From NCBI RefSeq assembly GCF_022568815.1, contig NZ_JAKZHX010000013.1, forward strand, positions 124,001-188,000: a DNA stretch of 64,000 nt, read 5' to 3'. Of the stretch, positions 1 through 11,658 are shown piece after piece; the stretch's first letter is position 1, and each line of letters starts with the position of its first letter. A model generated the notes under the pieces. The model ran no database searches. It saw only the letters and a list, made by a program, of their open reading frames with translations, and was not told where the DNA came from. Source of the stretch: Undibacterium paludis (GTDB taxonomy: Bacteria > Pseudomonadota > Gammaproteobacteria > Burkholderiales > Burkholderiaceae_D). A program made the position numbers and the translations under genes.

Positions 1-1038
1 CGTGCAAGCAACTGGCAAGACAAATCGGCATATACCTATGGGCTACATGGCACACCGACGAGTTTTACCCTGGAGGCGCGTCTGGCAGAAATTGAGCACG
101 GCAGACATTGTGTGCTGACACCCAGCGGCCTGGCAGCCATCACCCTGGTCGATATGGCATTTTTGCAAAATGGCGATCATGTTTTGATACCTGACAATGC
201 CTATGGACCCAATCGTGATCTGGCTGGTTGGCTGTCGCACAGCTTTGGTATCGCTGTTGATTATTATGACCCGTTGATTGGTTCAAGGATTGCCAGCTTG
301 ATCCGCGAAAATACGCGTTTGATCTGGGCTGAGGCACCGGGATCGGTTTCCATGGAAGTACCTGATGTGCCGGCTATCTGTGCCGCGGCCCATGCGCGGG
401 GCGTGCTGGTTGCACTGGATAATACCTGGTCTGCAGGCATAGCCCTCAATGCTTTTGAGCATGGTGTGGATATCATCATGCAAGCCCTGACCAAATATCA
501 GAGTGGTGGTTCGGATGTCTTGATGGGGGCAGTCATTACTCGTGATCCAGCATTGCACACGCGCCTGCTAATGGCGCATATGCGCTTGGGGTTGGGAGTG
601 GGGATGGACGATGTCTATCTGGTCTTGCGCAATTTGCCGACCCTGCAATTACGCTTCAGGGCACATGATCAAAGTGCGCGCCAGATCGCAAACTGGCTTG
701 ATGGCCGTCCAGAAATCCATAGGGTCTTGCATCCGGCATTGCCTGCCTGCCCTGGTCATGAGCTGTGGAAGCGTGACTTCAGTGGCGCAGGTGGGCTGTT
801 TTCAGTCCTGTTTGATGAGCGTTATAGTGAAGCACAGACTGACAGGTTTGTCGATAGTCTGAAACTTTTCAAGATAGGATATAGCTGGGGTGGGGCACAT
901 AGCCTGTGCGTACCTTACCGCATACAGAAAATGCGTTCAGACTGGCAAGAGTCAGGTATCCTGGTGCGCTTTAATATTGGCCTGGAAGATACCGACGACC
1001 TGATCACCGATATCGAGCAAGCTTTCGCAGCTATGTAA
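1..1038 (+). CDS. metC: Cystathionine beta-lyase, 5'-truncated by window edge
   Basis: PLP-dependent lyase that splits cystathionine to homocysteine, pyruvate and ammonia in methionine synthesis. The reading frame is open from base 1 and continues upstream of the first internal ATG, so the N-terminus lies outside the window. Visible family marks are the YTYGLHGTPTSFTLE stretch at the very start, the LTPSGLAAI segment, the YGPNR cofactor region, and LTKYQSGGSD, whose lysine should be the Schiff-base residue. About 345 codons are present, close to the full family length of roughly 390-400. It converges on a small gene on the opposite strand. A cystathionine gamma-synthase is a less likely alternative within the same fold family. 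Confidence 0.9.
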   Translation, partial: RASNWQDKSAYTYGLHGTPTSFTLEARLAEIEHGRHCVLTPSGLAAITLVDMAFLQNGDHVLIPDNAYGPNRDLAGWLSHSFGIAVDYYDPLIGSRIASLIRENTRLIWAEAPGSVSMEVPDVPAICAAAHARGVLVALDNTWSAGIALNAFEHGVDIIMQALTKYQSGGSDVLMGAVITRDPALHTRLLMAHMRLGLGVGMDDVYLVLRNLPTLQLRFRAHDQSARQIANWLDGRPEIHRVLHPALPACPGHELWKRDFSGAGGLFSVLFDERYSEAQTDRFVDSLKLFKIGYSWGGAHSLCVPYRIQKMRSDWQESGILVRFNIGLEDTDDLITDIEQAFAAM

Positions 1039-1074
1039 TATCCGCCATTCACTGCCAGCCCTAGAGTACCGTCT

Positions 1075-1311
1075 TTATTTGCTGGCAGCTGTATCCGATG
1101 CCGGAGCTACTGGCAGTGTAGTTGCTGATGCTGGATTTGCCGGAGCCAGAGATGCGGACGATGATGCTGCAGATGCTTCTGGCGCAGATGCGACTTCAGC
1201 GGCAGCATGGCCGCCGGCTTCGCCCTGCATGCTGACTTTGTCGCCGGCCTTGAAAATAACGAACAGTGACACAGCTGCAAAAATGATAAAGCCGACCAGA
1301 ATTTTCCACAT
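1075..1311 (-). CDS. Small single-pass membrane protein, function unknown
   Basis: A 78-residue protein with one N-terminal hydrophobic helix (residues about 3-20, WKILVGFIIFAAVSLFVIF) and a low-complexity tail rich in alanine, serine and proline that should lie in the periplasm. A purine-rich ribosome site (GAGG) precedes the ATG. I do not recognise a family. It follows acnA on the same strand, but a strong terminator separates them, so it probably has its own promoter. It converges with metC, with only 36 bases between the two stop codons. Confidence 0.6.
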   Translation of the reverse strand: MWKILVGFIIFAAVSLFVIFKAGDKVSMQGEAGGHAAAEVASAPEASAASSSASLAPANPASATTLPVAPASDTAASK

Positions 1312-1392
1312 GTTTACCTCCTCATAAAGTTTGATGCGCTTAGCTTAAATGTTGAGGCTTACAGCAATCTTGCAGGTGGCGGGGTGAAATGA

Positions 1393-1425
1393 AAAAAGGA
1401 GAATCTCCTCGAGAAATTCTCCTTT
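1393..1425 (-). terminator. Rho-independent terminator of acnA
   Basis: An inverted repeat with arms AAAAAAGGAGAAT and ATTCTCCTTTTT around a short loop. Read on the minus strand it ends in a T run, about 50 bases past the acnA stop. A second small hairpin (CCCAC/GTGGG, 1453-1467) lies directly after the stop codon. Confidence 0.8.
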
Positions 1426-1474
1426 TTCATGCAGCTGTGGATTTCATCAGACCCACTTTACGTGGGCCTGCAGA

Positions 1475-4210
<2,736 letters not shown>

Positions 4211-4343
4211 GGCTCTTCCTCTTATTTACAAAAATCAACGATCAGAAATATCTACTCTTTTTACTGCTACAGCATTTCCATATGCACACTTTTTACCAAG
4301 CCTGTGCCTGTGAAGTACTGCCTGAAATCAAAAATTATCCAGC

Positions 4344-4835
4344 TTATTTTACTAGTGCTGCTTCGGCAGGTTTTGCGTCAACTTTTGTGTCAACGTCAGC
4401 CAGGGCTGCCGTTTCCGTCTTGCACTCATTGGCCAGTTGCTGACCTTTGTGTGAGTCAAGCAGCAAACCTTTTGCGGGAATGCCAATCCAGATAAAGCCG
4501 GCTTTGCGATTTTCAAAGCGTGTTGCACCGGTAGTTGTATCCACCTTGGTCAACCTGTACAGCTTCTTTTTCCAGCGCATGGCGACATGGTCTGCATCGC
4601 TGGGATTGGTATACATGGTCAATGAGTTACCCAGTTCACATTTGTACTCGAAATTATTGTGGAGCTGTACGTCTGGTTCTGGCTCGTCTTCTTCCTTGCT
4701 AGTCTGGGTTGCAGCCGGTTTGGTCGACTTTGCGGTGGTTTTAGTCTTGCTGCGTGGTGCTTCCACCGCTTGCGCATTGACGGCAAGAATTGTGCTTGCT
4801 GCAAACGCCAGGCTGATAAAAGAAAGTAATTTCAT
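4344..4835 (-). CDS. Secreted MliC-like lysozyme-inhibitor family protein
   Basis: A 163-residue exported protein. The N-terminus (MKLLSFISLAFAASTILAVNAQA) is a signal peptide. A charged linker rich in Thr, Lys and Glu follows, then a compact domain from about residue 60 beginning YKCELGNSLTMY and closing with a second cysteine (LANEC). The two cysteines and the TGATRFEN..GFIWIG segment resemble the MliC/PliC fold that inhibits C-type lysozyme. The assignment is by eye and could be a related beta-barrel. The start was placed at the ATG with AGGGAG seven bases upstream rather than at an in-frame ATG 45 bases earlier. It lies 10 bases after the CitE-like gene. Confidence 0.6.
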   Translation of the reverse strand: MKLLSFISLAFAASTILAVNAQAVEAPRSKTKTTAKSTKPAATQTSKEEDEPEPDVQLHNNFEYKCELGNSLTMYTNPSDADHVAMRWKKKLYRLTKVDTTTGATRFENRKAGFIWIGIPAKGLLLDSHKGQQLANECKTETAALADVDTKVDAKPAEAALVK

Positions 4836-4845
4836 GTGGGTCTCC

Positions 4846-5817
4846 CTAAAGTAAATCTTGTGCTGCTTCTGGTAATGCAATGCGCCCCAGTTGGGCGCGT
4901 TTTAAAATCGTCCAGTAATAACGGTAGCTCGCTCTGTCATTCAGGTGGTTTTGCCATGTTGTCGGCCCCCATTGATGCTTTCTCGCTAGCGCCAATATGT
5001 TTGTGGCTTCTTCAATTTCATTGCTGTCAGGCTGGAAGGCTTGAATAATCGGGCGTATCTGATCGGGGTGTATACTCCACATGCGGGTGTAGCCACATTC
5101 CGATGCGGCGCGGCGAGCATCGTCGGCCACGACTGATAAGTCCCTTATTTCTGTCGTGACATTGTGCGAAGCGACTTTGCCGAAACGATGGCAGGCTGCA
5201 GCAATATCAAGCTTGGCCCGCATCACGAGCGGGTGCATGAACTGTCCAGGTGAGCGCATGGCGCTGGCTGGAATGGCGCCGAAATGTGCAGAGACAAAAT
5301 CCATCAGGCCGAATGACAGGCATTCTACCTGGGGCAGGGCAGCGATTTGCCCTGCCTCTGCCAGTGCTCCATGGGTTTCTATTAATACGTGAACAGGTAC
5401 CTGGCTGCCATCAGTCCTCATGCCATATTGGTTGACTTTTTCCAGTGCGGCCATCAACTGCCGGTGGCTGTTAATTTTGGGTAATACCAGATAAGCCAGC
5501 CTGTCTTTGCAGGCGGGCAGGATCAGGGATAAATCTTGCTCAAAGGCTGGGTGCAGGGGATCGTGCACACGCACGCCCAGGCGCTGGTAAACATTGCTAT
5601 CGCTGGCAACCAGACTGGCAACCAGTTGTGCATGGGTAACTTCGTTGCCGGCGGCGGCGCCGTCTTCGCAATCAAGGGTGATGTCAAAAATGCCATCCAG
5701 TTCCTGCTGTAATGCGATCGATTTGCGCATCAGTTTTTCAGAACCTGCGTAATGGTCGCAGACCGGCAGTAATACCGGTTGAATCTGGTCCTGAAAGAGT
5801 ACTGTGGATGGATGCAT
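4846..5817 (-). CDS. CitE-like HpcH/HpaI aldolase/lyase
   Basis: A 323-residue member of the HpcH/HpaI aldolase / citrate lyase beta-subunit family. These TIM-barrel enzymes cleave or hydrolyse CoA esters such as malyl-CoA, citramalyl-CoA or citryl-CoA with a divalent metal. Visible marks are the DITLDCEDGAA segment, with its metal- and CoA-handling acidic residues, LVLPKINS, VLIETHGALAEA with the conserved glutamate, LSFGLMDF, and the C-terminal MWSIHPDQI typical of CitE. No citrate lyase alpha or gamma gene is nearby, so fermentative citrate cleavage is unlikely. The position between mdh and acnA suggests a TCA or glyoxylate side reaction. The exact substrate cannot be read from sequence. 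Confidence 0.85.
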   Translation of the reverse strand: MHPSTVLFQDQIQPVLLPVCDHYAGSEKLMRKSIALQQELDGIFDITLDCEDGAAAGNEVTHAQLVASLVASDSNVYQRLGVRVHDPLHPAFEQDLSLILPACKDRLAYLVLPKINSHRQLMAALEKVNQYGMRTDGSQVPVHVLIETHGALAEAGQIAALPQVECLSFGLMDFVSAHFGAIPASAMRSPGQFMHPLVMRAKLDIAAACHRFGKVASHNVTTEIRDLSVVADDARRAASECGYTRMWSIHPDQIRPIIQAFQPDSNEIEEATNILALARKHQWGPTTWQNHLNDRASYRYYWTILKRAQLGRIALPEAAQDLL

Positions 5818-5842
5818 CTGATAAATATTATCGTCTGGAACT

Positions 5843-5897
5843 GAACAGGCCCTGGTATTGATTCAGGTATTGAAACCGGAATCACCAGAACCTGTTC
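5843..5897 (-). terminator. Long intercistronic hairpin after mdh
   Basis: Arms GAACAGG-CC-CTGGT and ACCAG-AA-CCTGTTC, extended inwards by GATTC/GAATC, form a long stem with one internal loop. It fills the gap between the mdh stop and the next gene on the minus strand. There is no T run after it. It is therefore more likely a 3'-end stabiliser or processing site, or a partial terminator, than a full stop. Confidence 0.5.
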
Positions 5898-5906
5898 CTG
5901 ACTTGC

Positions 5907-6896
5907 TTAGCCTACCAGGTGTTTAACGCCATCACGCTCGTCTTGCAATTCCTTGAGGGTGACATTGATGCGTTCACGGGAGAATTCGTCGATTTCCAGA
6001 CCTTGAACGATCTTGTATTCGCCGTTTTCTGTTGTGACAGGGAAGCCGAACATGGTTCCTTCAGGGATGCCATAAGAGCCATCGGAAGCGATACCCATGG
6101 TTGTCCATTTACCGTTCGTGCCCAGAACCCAGTCGCGTACATGGTCAATCGCTGCATTGGCAGCAGACGCAGCAGAAGACAGGCCGCGTGCTTCAATGAT
6201 GGCAGCGCCGCGTTTGCCGACTGTAGGCAGGAATACGTCCTTGTTCCATTCGTGATCGTTGATCAGGTCTTTGACGGATGCGCCGTCAACCGTCGCAAAG
6301 CGATAGTCAGCGTACATGGTCGGGGAGTGGTTGCCCCATACACACATTTTTTCTATGGAGGCGACTGGTTTGCCAACCTTGGCTGCCACTTGGGACAGGG
6401 CGCGGTTGTGATCGAGGCGCAACATTGCGGTGAAGTTTTTTGCGGGCAGGGAAGGTGCCGATTTCATCGCGATGTAAGCATTGGTATTGGCTGGGTTGCC
6501 AACGACCAGAACTTTAACATTGCGGGATGCTACTGCATCCAGTGCCTTGCCTTGTACAGTGAAAATCTGCGCATTGGCTTCCAGCAGGTCTTTGCGTTCC
6601 ATGCCTGGGCCGCGAGGGCGTGCACCAACCAGCAGGGCGACATCGATATCTTTGAACGCTGTCATTGGATCGCTGTGAGCTGTCATGCCAGCCAACAGTG
6701 GGAACGCGCAGTCGTCGATTTCCATCATTACGCCTTTCAGCGCTTTCTGGGCTTTTTCGTCAGGAATTTCCAATAATTGCAGAATCACTGGCTGGTCTTT
6801 GCCCAGCATGTCGCCATTGGCGATACGGAACAGAAGGGAATAGCCAATTTGGCCTGCGGCGCCGGTGACAGCTACGCGCATAGGGGATTTCGCCAT
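5907..6896 (-). CDS. mdh: Malate dehydrogenase
   Basis: NAD-dependent oxidation of malate to oxaloacetate. The protein of about 329 residues has the Rossmann motif [13 protein letters not shown] near the N-terminus, the substrate loop [18 protein letters not shown], the proton-relay aspartate in LDHNRALSQ and the catalytic histidine in WGNHSPTMY. The start is [10 protein letters not shown], with GGAG seven bases upstream. A longer in-frame start 36 bases earlier lacks a ribosome site. It belongs to the cytosolic group resembling the eukaryotic cytosolic enzyme that is usual in Burkholderiales. It is divergent from the GntR gene, with a shared 331-base intergenic region. Confidence 0.97.
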   Translation of the reverse strand: MAKSPMRVAVTGAAGQIGYSLLFRIANGDMLGKDQPVILQLLEIPDEKAQKALKGVMMEIDDCAFPLLAGMTAHSDPMTAFKDIDVALLVGARPRGPGMERKDLLEANAQIFTVQGKALDAVASRNVKVLVVGNPANTNAYIAMKSAPSLPAKNFTAMLRLDHNRALSQVAAKVGKPVASIEKMCVWGNHSPTMYADYRFATVDGASVKDLINDHEWNKDVFLPTVGKRGAAIIEARGLSSAASAANAAIDHVRDWVLGTNGKWTTMGIASDGSYGIPEGTMFGFPVTTENGEYKIVQGLEIDEFSRERINVTLKELQDERDGVKHLVG

Positions 6897-7227
6897 GATG
6901 CATCTCCGAAGTGGTGTGAAAACGATGTTCAAACAATTGCAGCGACTGGATTGCCGACGCTATGTAAAACACTTAATGATACCGTTGAAAGCACTGTCAG
7001 TCAGCCAAAATCCGCTGCAAACATGTTTTTCGACCTTTACATTAAGAGCGTTAGAACTATATTGCTTGGTATAACAGATTATGGCTGGCGTGCGCGCCAA
7101 ATATTCGTACGGGAGTTTAGGTTGTGCAGGGCTAAGTGTCAATCAATATCTTATGTCTTATATAAGACATATTACTTGATAGTTTGTTCTGGACGTGGCG
7201 GGTAGTTTTGTGGTGAAATTGCAGTCT
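6897..7227. promoter_or_regulatory. Divergent control region mdh / GntR gene
   Basis: The 331 bases between mdh and the regulator hold no gene that I can support. They must carry the promoters of both. The only striking element is an 18-base palindrome, listed separately. It lies about 57 bases before the chosen regulator start and about 256 bases from mdh, so autoregulation is the simpler reading. Confidence 0.5.
7153..7170. promoter_or_regulatory. Perfect 18-bp palindrome, likely GntR operator
   Basis: ATGTCTTATATAAGACAT is a perfect inverted repeat with no spacer. Short palindromes of this size directly upstream of a GntR gene are typical autoregulatory operators. That the adjacent GntR protein binds it is inference. 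Confidence 0.55.
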
Positions 7228-8031
7228 ATGAACTCAATCATACCAACCGCAAATAATCCGACTATCGCTCCCACTACTCCGGGGACAGGTGTTGGTGCTT
7301 CGTCTTTGAGTGCGTCTCCCACATTCAGTCCATTATATCAACAGATAAAGGCCCTGATTACACAAAGCCTGCAATCGGGTGAGTGGAAGCCGGGTGAGTT
7401 GATTCCCAGTGAGATGGAGCTGGCAAGTCGTTTCAAGGTCAGCCAGGGTACGGTGCGCAAGGCGATTGATGAGTTGTCGGCGGAAAATCTGGTGGTGCGT
7501 CGTCAGGGTAAGGGGACTTTTGTTGCAACTCATCATGAGGCGCGTTCGCAGTTCCGTTTCTTGCGGCTGGCCCCGGACGAGGGGGTGCCTCATTACCCTG
7601 AAAACCGCATCATTGAAGTCAAGCGCATGCGTGCACCCGCCGAGGTCGCGCGCCTGCTTGACATCAAATCGGGTGATTCGGTTGTGTTTATCCGTCGCGT
7701 GCAGTCATTTTCGGGTGTGCCGACGATTCTTGATGATCTCTGGTTGCCGGGCGCCATTTTCAAAGGGCTGACGGCTGAGCGCCTCAATGAGTACAAGGGG
7801 CCCATGTACGGTTTGTTTGAGACTGAATTTGGTACGCACATGATACGCGCGTCCGAGCAGATTCGCGCAGTCTGCGCGGATGAGGCAGTAGCCACGCTCT
7901 TGCATGTTGATGTTGGCATGCCTTTGTTGAATGTGGAGCGCGTATCCTTCACCTATGGAGATAAGCCAGTCGAATTGCGGCGTGGCTTGTATTTGACAGT
8001 GAATCACCATTATAGAAATGAACTGAGCTAA
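7228..8031 (+). CDS. GntR/HutC-family transcriptional regulator
   Basis: A repressor-type protein of about 267 residues. A Thr/Pro-rich leader of roughly 35 residues precedes a winged helix-turn-helix (SPLYQQIKALITQSL, PSEMELASRFKVSQGTVRKAIDEL, RRQGKGTFVA). A UTRA ligand-binding domain of the HutC type fills the C-terminal half. It sits between mdh and sdhC, so control of TCA genes by an organic acid is a sensible inference, and the upstream palindrome is its likely site. The start is uncertain. GTG codons at 7195, 7210 and 7213 are also in frame, none has a good ribosome site, and I chose the first ATG. Confidence 0.9.
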   Translation: MNSIIPTANNPTIAPTTPGTGVGASSLSASPTFSPLYQQIKALITQSLQSGEWKPGELIPSEMELASRFKVSQGTVRKAIDELSAENLVVRRQGKGTFVATHHEARSQFRFLRLAPDEGVPHYPENRIIEVKRMRAPAEVARLLDIKSGDSVVFIRRVQSFSGVPTILDDLWLPGAIFKGLTAERLNEYKGPMYGLFETEFGTHMIRASEQIRAVCADEAVATLLHVDVGMPLLNVERVSFTYGDKPVELRRGLYLTVNHHYRNELS

Positions 8032-8163
8032 ATCAATTGCATGATTGTTTTTGCTGTGGTTTTTTCGTGTGCTCTAGCCTTGTTGTTGTTAGTTTTTCGC
8101 GCTCTGCGTCTGGGGAGCTTTGGGTTTAAGATAGCGATATTTTGTTAATCGTGATGATTTTTG

Positions 8164-8180
8164 TTGGTGCAATGCACCAA
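8164..8180. promoter_or_regulatory. Palindrome upstream of sdhC
   Basis: TTGGTGCAATGCACCAA has two perfect 8-base arms around a central A, about 55 bases before the sdhC start. It could be an operator or a small mRNA hairpin. The arm order is opposite to an NtrC box. The binding protein is unknown. Confidence 0.4.
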
Positions 8181-8234
8181 AATGAGCGAAAATTACAAGG
8201 TTTATGTACAGACTAGTTAATGGGGAGATTATTT

Positions 8235-8642
8235 ATGTCTGAAGTAGTAAAAGCCAGACCTCGCTTTGGGGTCATGCGCCTGATCGATGCAACGGGGTAT
8301 CGACTGCCGCTGGCAGGTTTTGTATCCATTCTGCATCGCGCTAGCGGAATGTTGATGTTCCTGCTGTTGCCATTCATCCTGTACCTGCTCGATAAGAGCC
8401 TGGCTTCAGAGGCGACTTTTGCGGGCTTGCAGGCGCTGACATCTGGTGTTTTTGTTAAGCTTGTCATTTTAGCCCTGATCTGGGCATATCTGCACCACTT
8501 TTGCGCTGGCATTCGTCACTTGCTCATGGACTTTCACTACGGTCTTGACAAGGATTCAGCACGTCAATCCGCCGTTAGCGTGCTGGTAGTCAGCATTGTA
8601 TTGTCTGCGTTGATAGGCTTGAAATTGTTCGGGGTATTTTAA
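8235..8642 (+). CDS. sdhC: Succinate dehydrogenase cytochrome b556 subunit
   Basis: One of two membrane anchors of respiratory complex II. It helps bind heme b and ubiquinone. The 135-residue protein opens with the family pattern RPRFGVMRLIDATGYRLPLAG, followed by SILHRASGMLMF with the conserved Ser and Arg near the quinone site. It has three membrane helices, and HHFCAGIRHLLMDFHYG carries the histidines expected for heme ligation. The start ATG has GGGGAG seven bases upstream. It is the first gene of sdhCDAB, and sdhD starts three bases after its stop. Confidence 0.95.
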   Translation: MSEVVKARPRFGVMRLIDATGYRLPLAGFVSILHRASGMLMFLLLPFILYLLDKSLASEATFAGLQALTSGVFVKLVILALIWAYLHHFCAGIRHLLMDFHYGLDKDSARQSAVSVLVVSIVLSALIGLKLFGVF

Positions 8643-8644
8643 AA

Positions 8645-9013
8645 ATGGCAAACAATAATATTGGACCAAAGCGCCTGGTCGTCGGTGCGGGCTATGGCTT
8701 GCGCGACTGGATGGCGCAACGTGTAACGGCCATCGTGATGGCTCTGTACACAGTGATACTGTTGGGGTTGTTTCTGACGGGTAAAGATTTCAGTCATGCT
8801 GGCTGGATAGGTATTTTTGCCATGCAGTGGTTCAAGATGGCGACTTTTGCAGTCGTGATCTGCCTGTTGTATCACGCCTGGGTTGGTATGCGTGATGTCT
8901 GGATGGACTACGTGACGCACAATGTATTTGTTCGTCTGGTATTTCAAGTTGCCACTATCGTGTGGTTGATTGCTTGTGCTGGCTATGCTGCACAGATTTT
9001 GTGGAGAGTATAA
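8645..9013 (+). CDS. sdhD: Succinate dehydrogenase membrane anchor subunit
   Basis: The second membrane anchor of complex II, 122 residues with three hydrophobic helices. The N-terminal region [25 protein letters not shown] is typical of SdhD in betaproteobacteria. [16 protein letters not shown] contains the histidine and aspartate expected near the heme and quinone site. It lies between sdhC and sdhA with minimal spacing, consistent with one transcript and translational coupling. Confidence 0.95.
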   Translation: MANNNIGPKRLVVGAGYGLRDWMAQRVTAIVMALYTVILLGLFLTGKDFSHAGWIGIFAMQWFKMATFAVVICLLYHAWVGMRDVWMDYVTHNVFVRLVFQVATIVWLIACAGYAAQILWRV

Positions 9014-9015
9014 AA

Positions 9016-10791
9016 GTGGCTGCAATTAAATCCACAATCCCAAGTCGCCGTTTTGATGCGGTCATCGTTGGTGCTGGCGGTTCTGGCATGCGTGCCTCGC
9101 TGCAATTGGCTGAGGCTGGCCTGAATGTCGCCGTACTGTCCAAGGTTTTTCCTACTCGTTCTCACACTGTTGCTGCGCAGGGTGGTATTGGTGCCTCTCT
9201 CGGCAATATGTCGGAAGATAACTGGTACTGGCATATGTTTGACACGGTCAAGGGTTCTGACTACCTGGGTGACCAGGACGCGATCGAATTCATGTGCCGT
9301 GAAGCGCCAAAAGTCGTGTATGAGCTTGAGCATTTCGGCATGCCGTTTGACCGTAATGCCGATGGCACGATTTATCAGCGTCCTTTCGGTGGTCACACAG
9401 CCAATTTTGGTGAAAAGCCTGTGCAGCGTGCCTGCGCTGCGGCTGACCGTACCGGCCATGCCTTGTTGCATACCTTGTATCAGCGCAATGTGCGCGCCCG
9501 CACTCATTTCTTTGTCGAATGGATGGCGATTGATCTGATCCGTGATGCGGAAGGTGATGTGCTTGGTGTCGTCGCGCTGGAAATGGAAACCGGTGAAGTC
9601 ATGATGCTGGAAGCCAAAACCACGATATTTGCAACCGGCGGCGCTGGTCGTATCTGGGCAGCTTCTACTAATGCCTTTATCAATACCGGTGACGGTATGG
9701 GTATGGCTGCACGTGCCGGCCTGCCGCTCGAAGATATGGAGTTCTGGCAATTTCACCCAACCGGCGTGGCCGGTGCTGGTGTGCTGATTACTGAGGGTGT
9801 GCGCGGTGAGGGCGGTATTCTGGTGAATAGCCAGGGCGAGCGTTTCATGGAGCGTTATGCGCCTACTCTGAAAGATCTGGCTCCACGCGACTTCGTTTCC
9901 CGCTCCATGGATCAAGAAATCAAGGAGGGCCGTGGCTGTGGCCCTAACAAGGATCACGTCATGCTCGATTTGCGTCACATCGGTGCGGACACAATTCAAA
10001 AGCGGTTGCCGTCGATTCTCGAAATCGCGCACAAGTTTGCCAACGTTGACGCAACCAAAGAACCTATCCCTGTCGTACCGACGATTCACTACCAGATGGG
10101 CGGTATCCCGACCAATATCCATGGCCAGGTTGTTGATTACAGAAATGGCAGTAATTCCGTGGTTAACGGCTTGTACGCGATCGGTGAATGCGCCTGCGTA
10201 TCCGTGCATGGCGCGAATCGTCTGGGTACCAACTCCTTGTTGGACTTGCTGGTATTTGGCCGTGCGGCTGGTAACCATGTTGTTGCAAGCAATCTCAAGG
10301 CGCGCAGCAATAAAGACCTGCCTGCAGATGCAGCTGATCTGGCACTGTCACGCTTGTCCAAGCTGGAAAACAGTACAGGTTCCGAACGCGTACAGGATGT
10401 TGCAAATGCCATCCGCAGCACCATGCAGCAATACTGCGGCGTATTCCGTACTGACGATTTGCTGCAAACCGGCTACAAGAAAATCATGGAGCTTGATGAG
10501 CGTCGCAAGCATGTTTCTTTCAAGGATAAATCCAAGGTCTTCAATACTGCCCGCGTAGAAGCGCTGGAACTGGATAACCTGATAGAAACAGCCAAGGCAA
10601 CCATTACATCCGCTGCGGCACGCAAGGAGTCGCGCGGTGCGCATGCACACCGTGACTATGAAAAGCGTAATGATGAGGAGTGGATGAAGCACACCATGTG
10701 GTATTCCGAAGGCAATCGCCTCGACTACAAGGCAGTCGTGACCAAGCCGCTGACTGTGGATACCTTCAAGCCGAAACCACGCACATTCTAA
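9016..10791 (+). CDS. sdhA: Succinate dehydrogenase flavoprotein subunit
   Basis: Catalytic subunit that oxidises succinate to fumarate with covalently bound FAD. The 591-residue length fits the family. Marks are the dinucleotide fold [14 protein letters not shown], the flavin-linking histidine in [30 protein letters not shown] at the active site, the [19 protein letters not shown] segment with the catalytic arginine, and [18 protein letters not shown] near the C-terminal third. Translation is taken from the GTG two bases after the sdhD stop, which has GGAGAG upstream and gives the usual N-terminus. An earlier in-frame ATG would overlap sdhD by 52 bases and add a non-homologous extension. Confidence 0.98.
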   Translation: MAAIKSTIPSRRFDAVIVGAGGSGMRASLQLAEAGLNVAVLSKVFPTRSHTVAAQGGIGASLGNMSEDNWYWHMFDTVKGSDYLGDQDAIEFMCREAPKVVYELEHFGMPFDRNADGTIYQRPFGGHTANFGEKPVQRACAAADRTGHALLHTLYQRNVRARTHFFVEWMAIDLIRDAEGDVLGVVALEMETGEVMMLEAKTTIFATGGAGRIWAASTNAFINTGDGMGMAARAGLPLEDMEFWQFHPTGVAGAGVLITEGVRGEGGILVNSQGERFMERYAPTLKDLAPRDFVSRSMDQEIKEGRGCGPNKDHVMLDLRHIGADTIQKRLPSILEIAHKFANVDATKEPIPVVPTIHYQMGGIPTNIHGQVVDYRNGSNSVVNGLYAIGECACVSVHGANRLGTNSLLDLLVFGRAAGNHVVASNLKARSNKDLPADAADLALSRLSKLENSTGSERVQDVANAIRSTMQQYCGVFRTDDLLQTGYKKIMELDERRKHVSFKDKSKVFNTARVEALELDNLIETAKATITSAAARKESRGAHAHRDYEKRNDEEWMKHTMWYSEGNRLDYKAVVTKPLTVDTFKPKPRTF

Positions 10792-10803
10792 AGAGATACT
10801 GAA

Positions 10804-11514
10804 ATGGCACGTACACTGAAATTTAAAATCTACCGCTACGATCCGGACAAGGATGCCAAGCCTTATATGCAAGACTTGACGGTAGAGTTGCAAGACACTG
10901 ACAAGATGCTGCTGGATGCTCTGCAACGCATCAAATATGACGTTGATGATTCCCTGGCATTGCGCCGCTCATGCCGTGAAGGTGTGTGTGGTTCTGATGC
11001 AATGAACATCAATGGCAAGAATGGTCTGGCTTGCACCACCAACCTGAATGAGTTGACTGAACCCATCGTTTTGCGTCCTTTGCCAGGTTTGCCTGTCATC
11101 CGTGACCTGATCGTGGATATGACGCAATTCTTCAAGCAATACAATTCGATCAAGCCTTACCTGATGAATGATTCCATTCCTCCGGAAAAAGAACGTCTGC
11201 AGTCTCCTGCGGAGCGTGAAGAGCTTGATGGTCTGTATGAGTGCATATTGTGTGCATGCTGCTCCACTTCATGCCCTTCGTTCTGGTGGAATCCGGATAA
11301 ATTCGTTGGCCCGGCCGGTCTTTTGCAGGCTTACCGCTTCATTGCTGATTCACGCGATCAGGCTACTGGCGAGCGCCTTGATAACCTGGAAGATCCTTAT
11401 CGTTTGTTCCGCTGCCACACGATCATGAATTGTGTGGATGTCTGTCCAAAAGGTTTGAATCCTACCCGCGCCATCGGCAAAATCAAGGAATTAATGGTTC
11501 GCCGCGCAGTCTGA
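10804..11514 (+). CDS. sdhB: Succinate dehydrogenase iron-sulfur subunit
   Basis: Carries electrons from FAD to quinone through three clusters. The N-terminal ferredoxin domain has [21 protein letters not shown] for the [2Fe-2S] cluster. The C-terminal domain has [13 protein letters not shown] and [17 protein letters not shown] for the [4Fe-4S] and [3Fe-4S] clusters. At 236 residues it is of normal size. It follows sdhA after 12 bases and ends the structural sdh genes. Confidence 0.98.
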   Translation: MARTLKFKIYRYDPDKDAKPYMQDLTVELQDTDKMLLDALQRIKYDVDDSLALRRSCREGVCGSDAMNINGKNGLACTTNLNELTEPIVLRPLPGLPVIRDLIVDMTQFFKQYNSIKPYLMNDSIPPEKERLQSPAEREELDGLYECILCACCSTSCPSFWWNPDKFVGPAGLLQAYRFIADSRDQATGERLDNLEDPYRLFRCHTIMNCVDVCPKGLNPTRAIGKIKELMVRRAV

Positions 11515-11560
11515 GCGGGCAGGGCGGCAAAGTAGTAAATTGATGGTATTGGCAGTAAAT

Positions 11561-11589
11561 AGCAAGCGATGTCTTCAGGCATCGCTGCT
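11561..11589 (+). other. Hairpin between sdhB and sdhE
   Basis: AGC-A-AGCGATG pairs with CATCGCT-GCT around an 8-base loop, with one bulged A. A weak T-rich stretch follows. It may be a partial terminator or an mRNA-stabilising hairpin that lowers sdhE and gltA read-through. The role is inferred. Confidence 0.45.
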
Positions 11590-11658
11590 ATTTCATGCGA
11601 TTTTCTTGATTTGTCCTGAGAATTGCATGAAATAGTAAGCACAGAAAAGAAAGTAATT

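Noticed and set aside
8983-10278. Long open frame (431 codons) antisense to sdhA
   Set aside because: It mirrors the codon structure of sdhA, has no ribosome site and no recognisable domain. The sense gene is certain.
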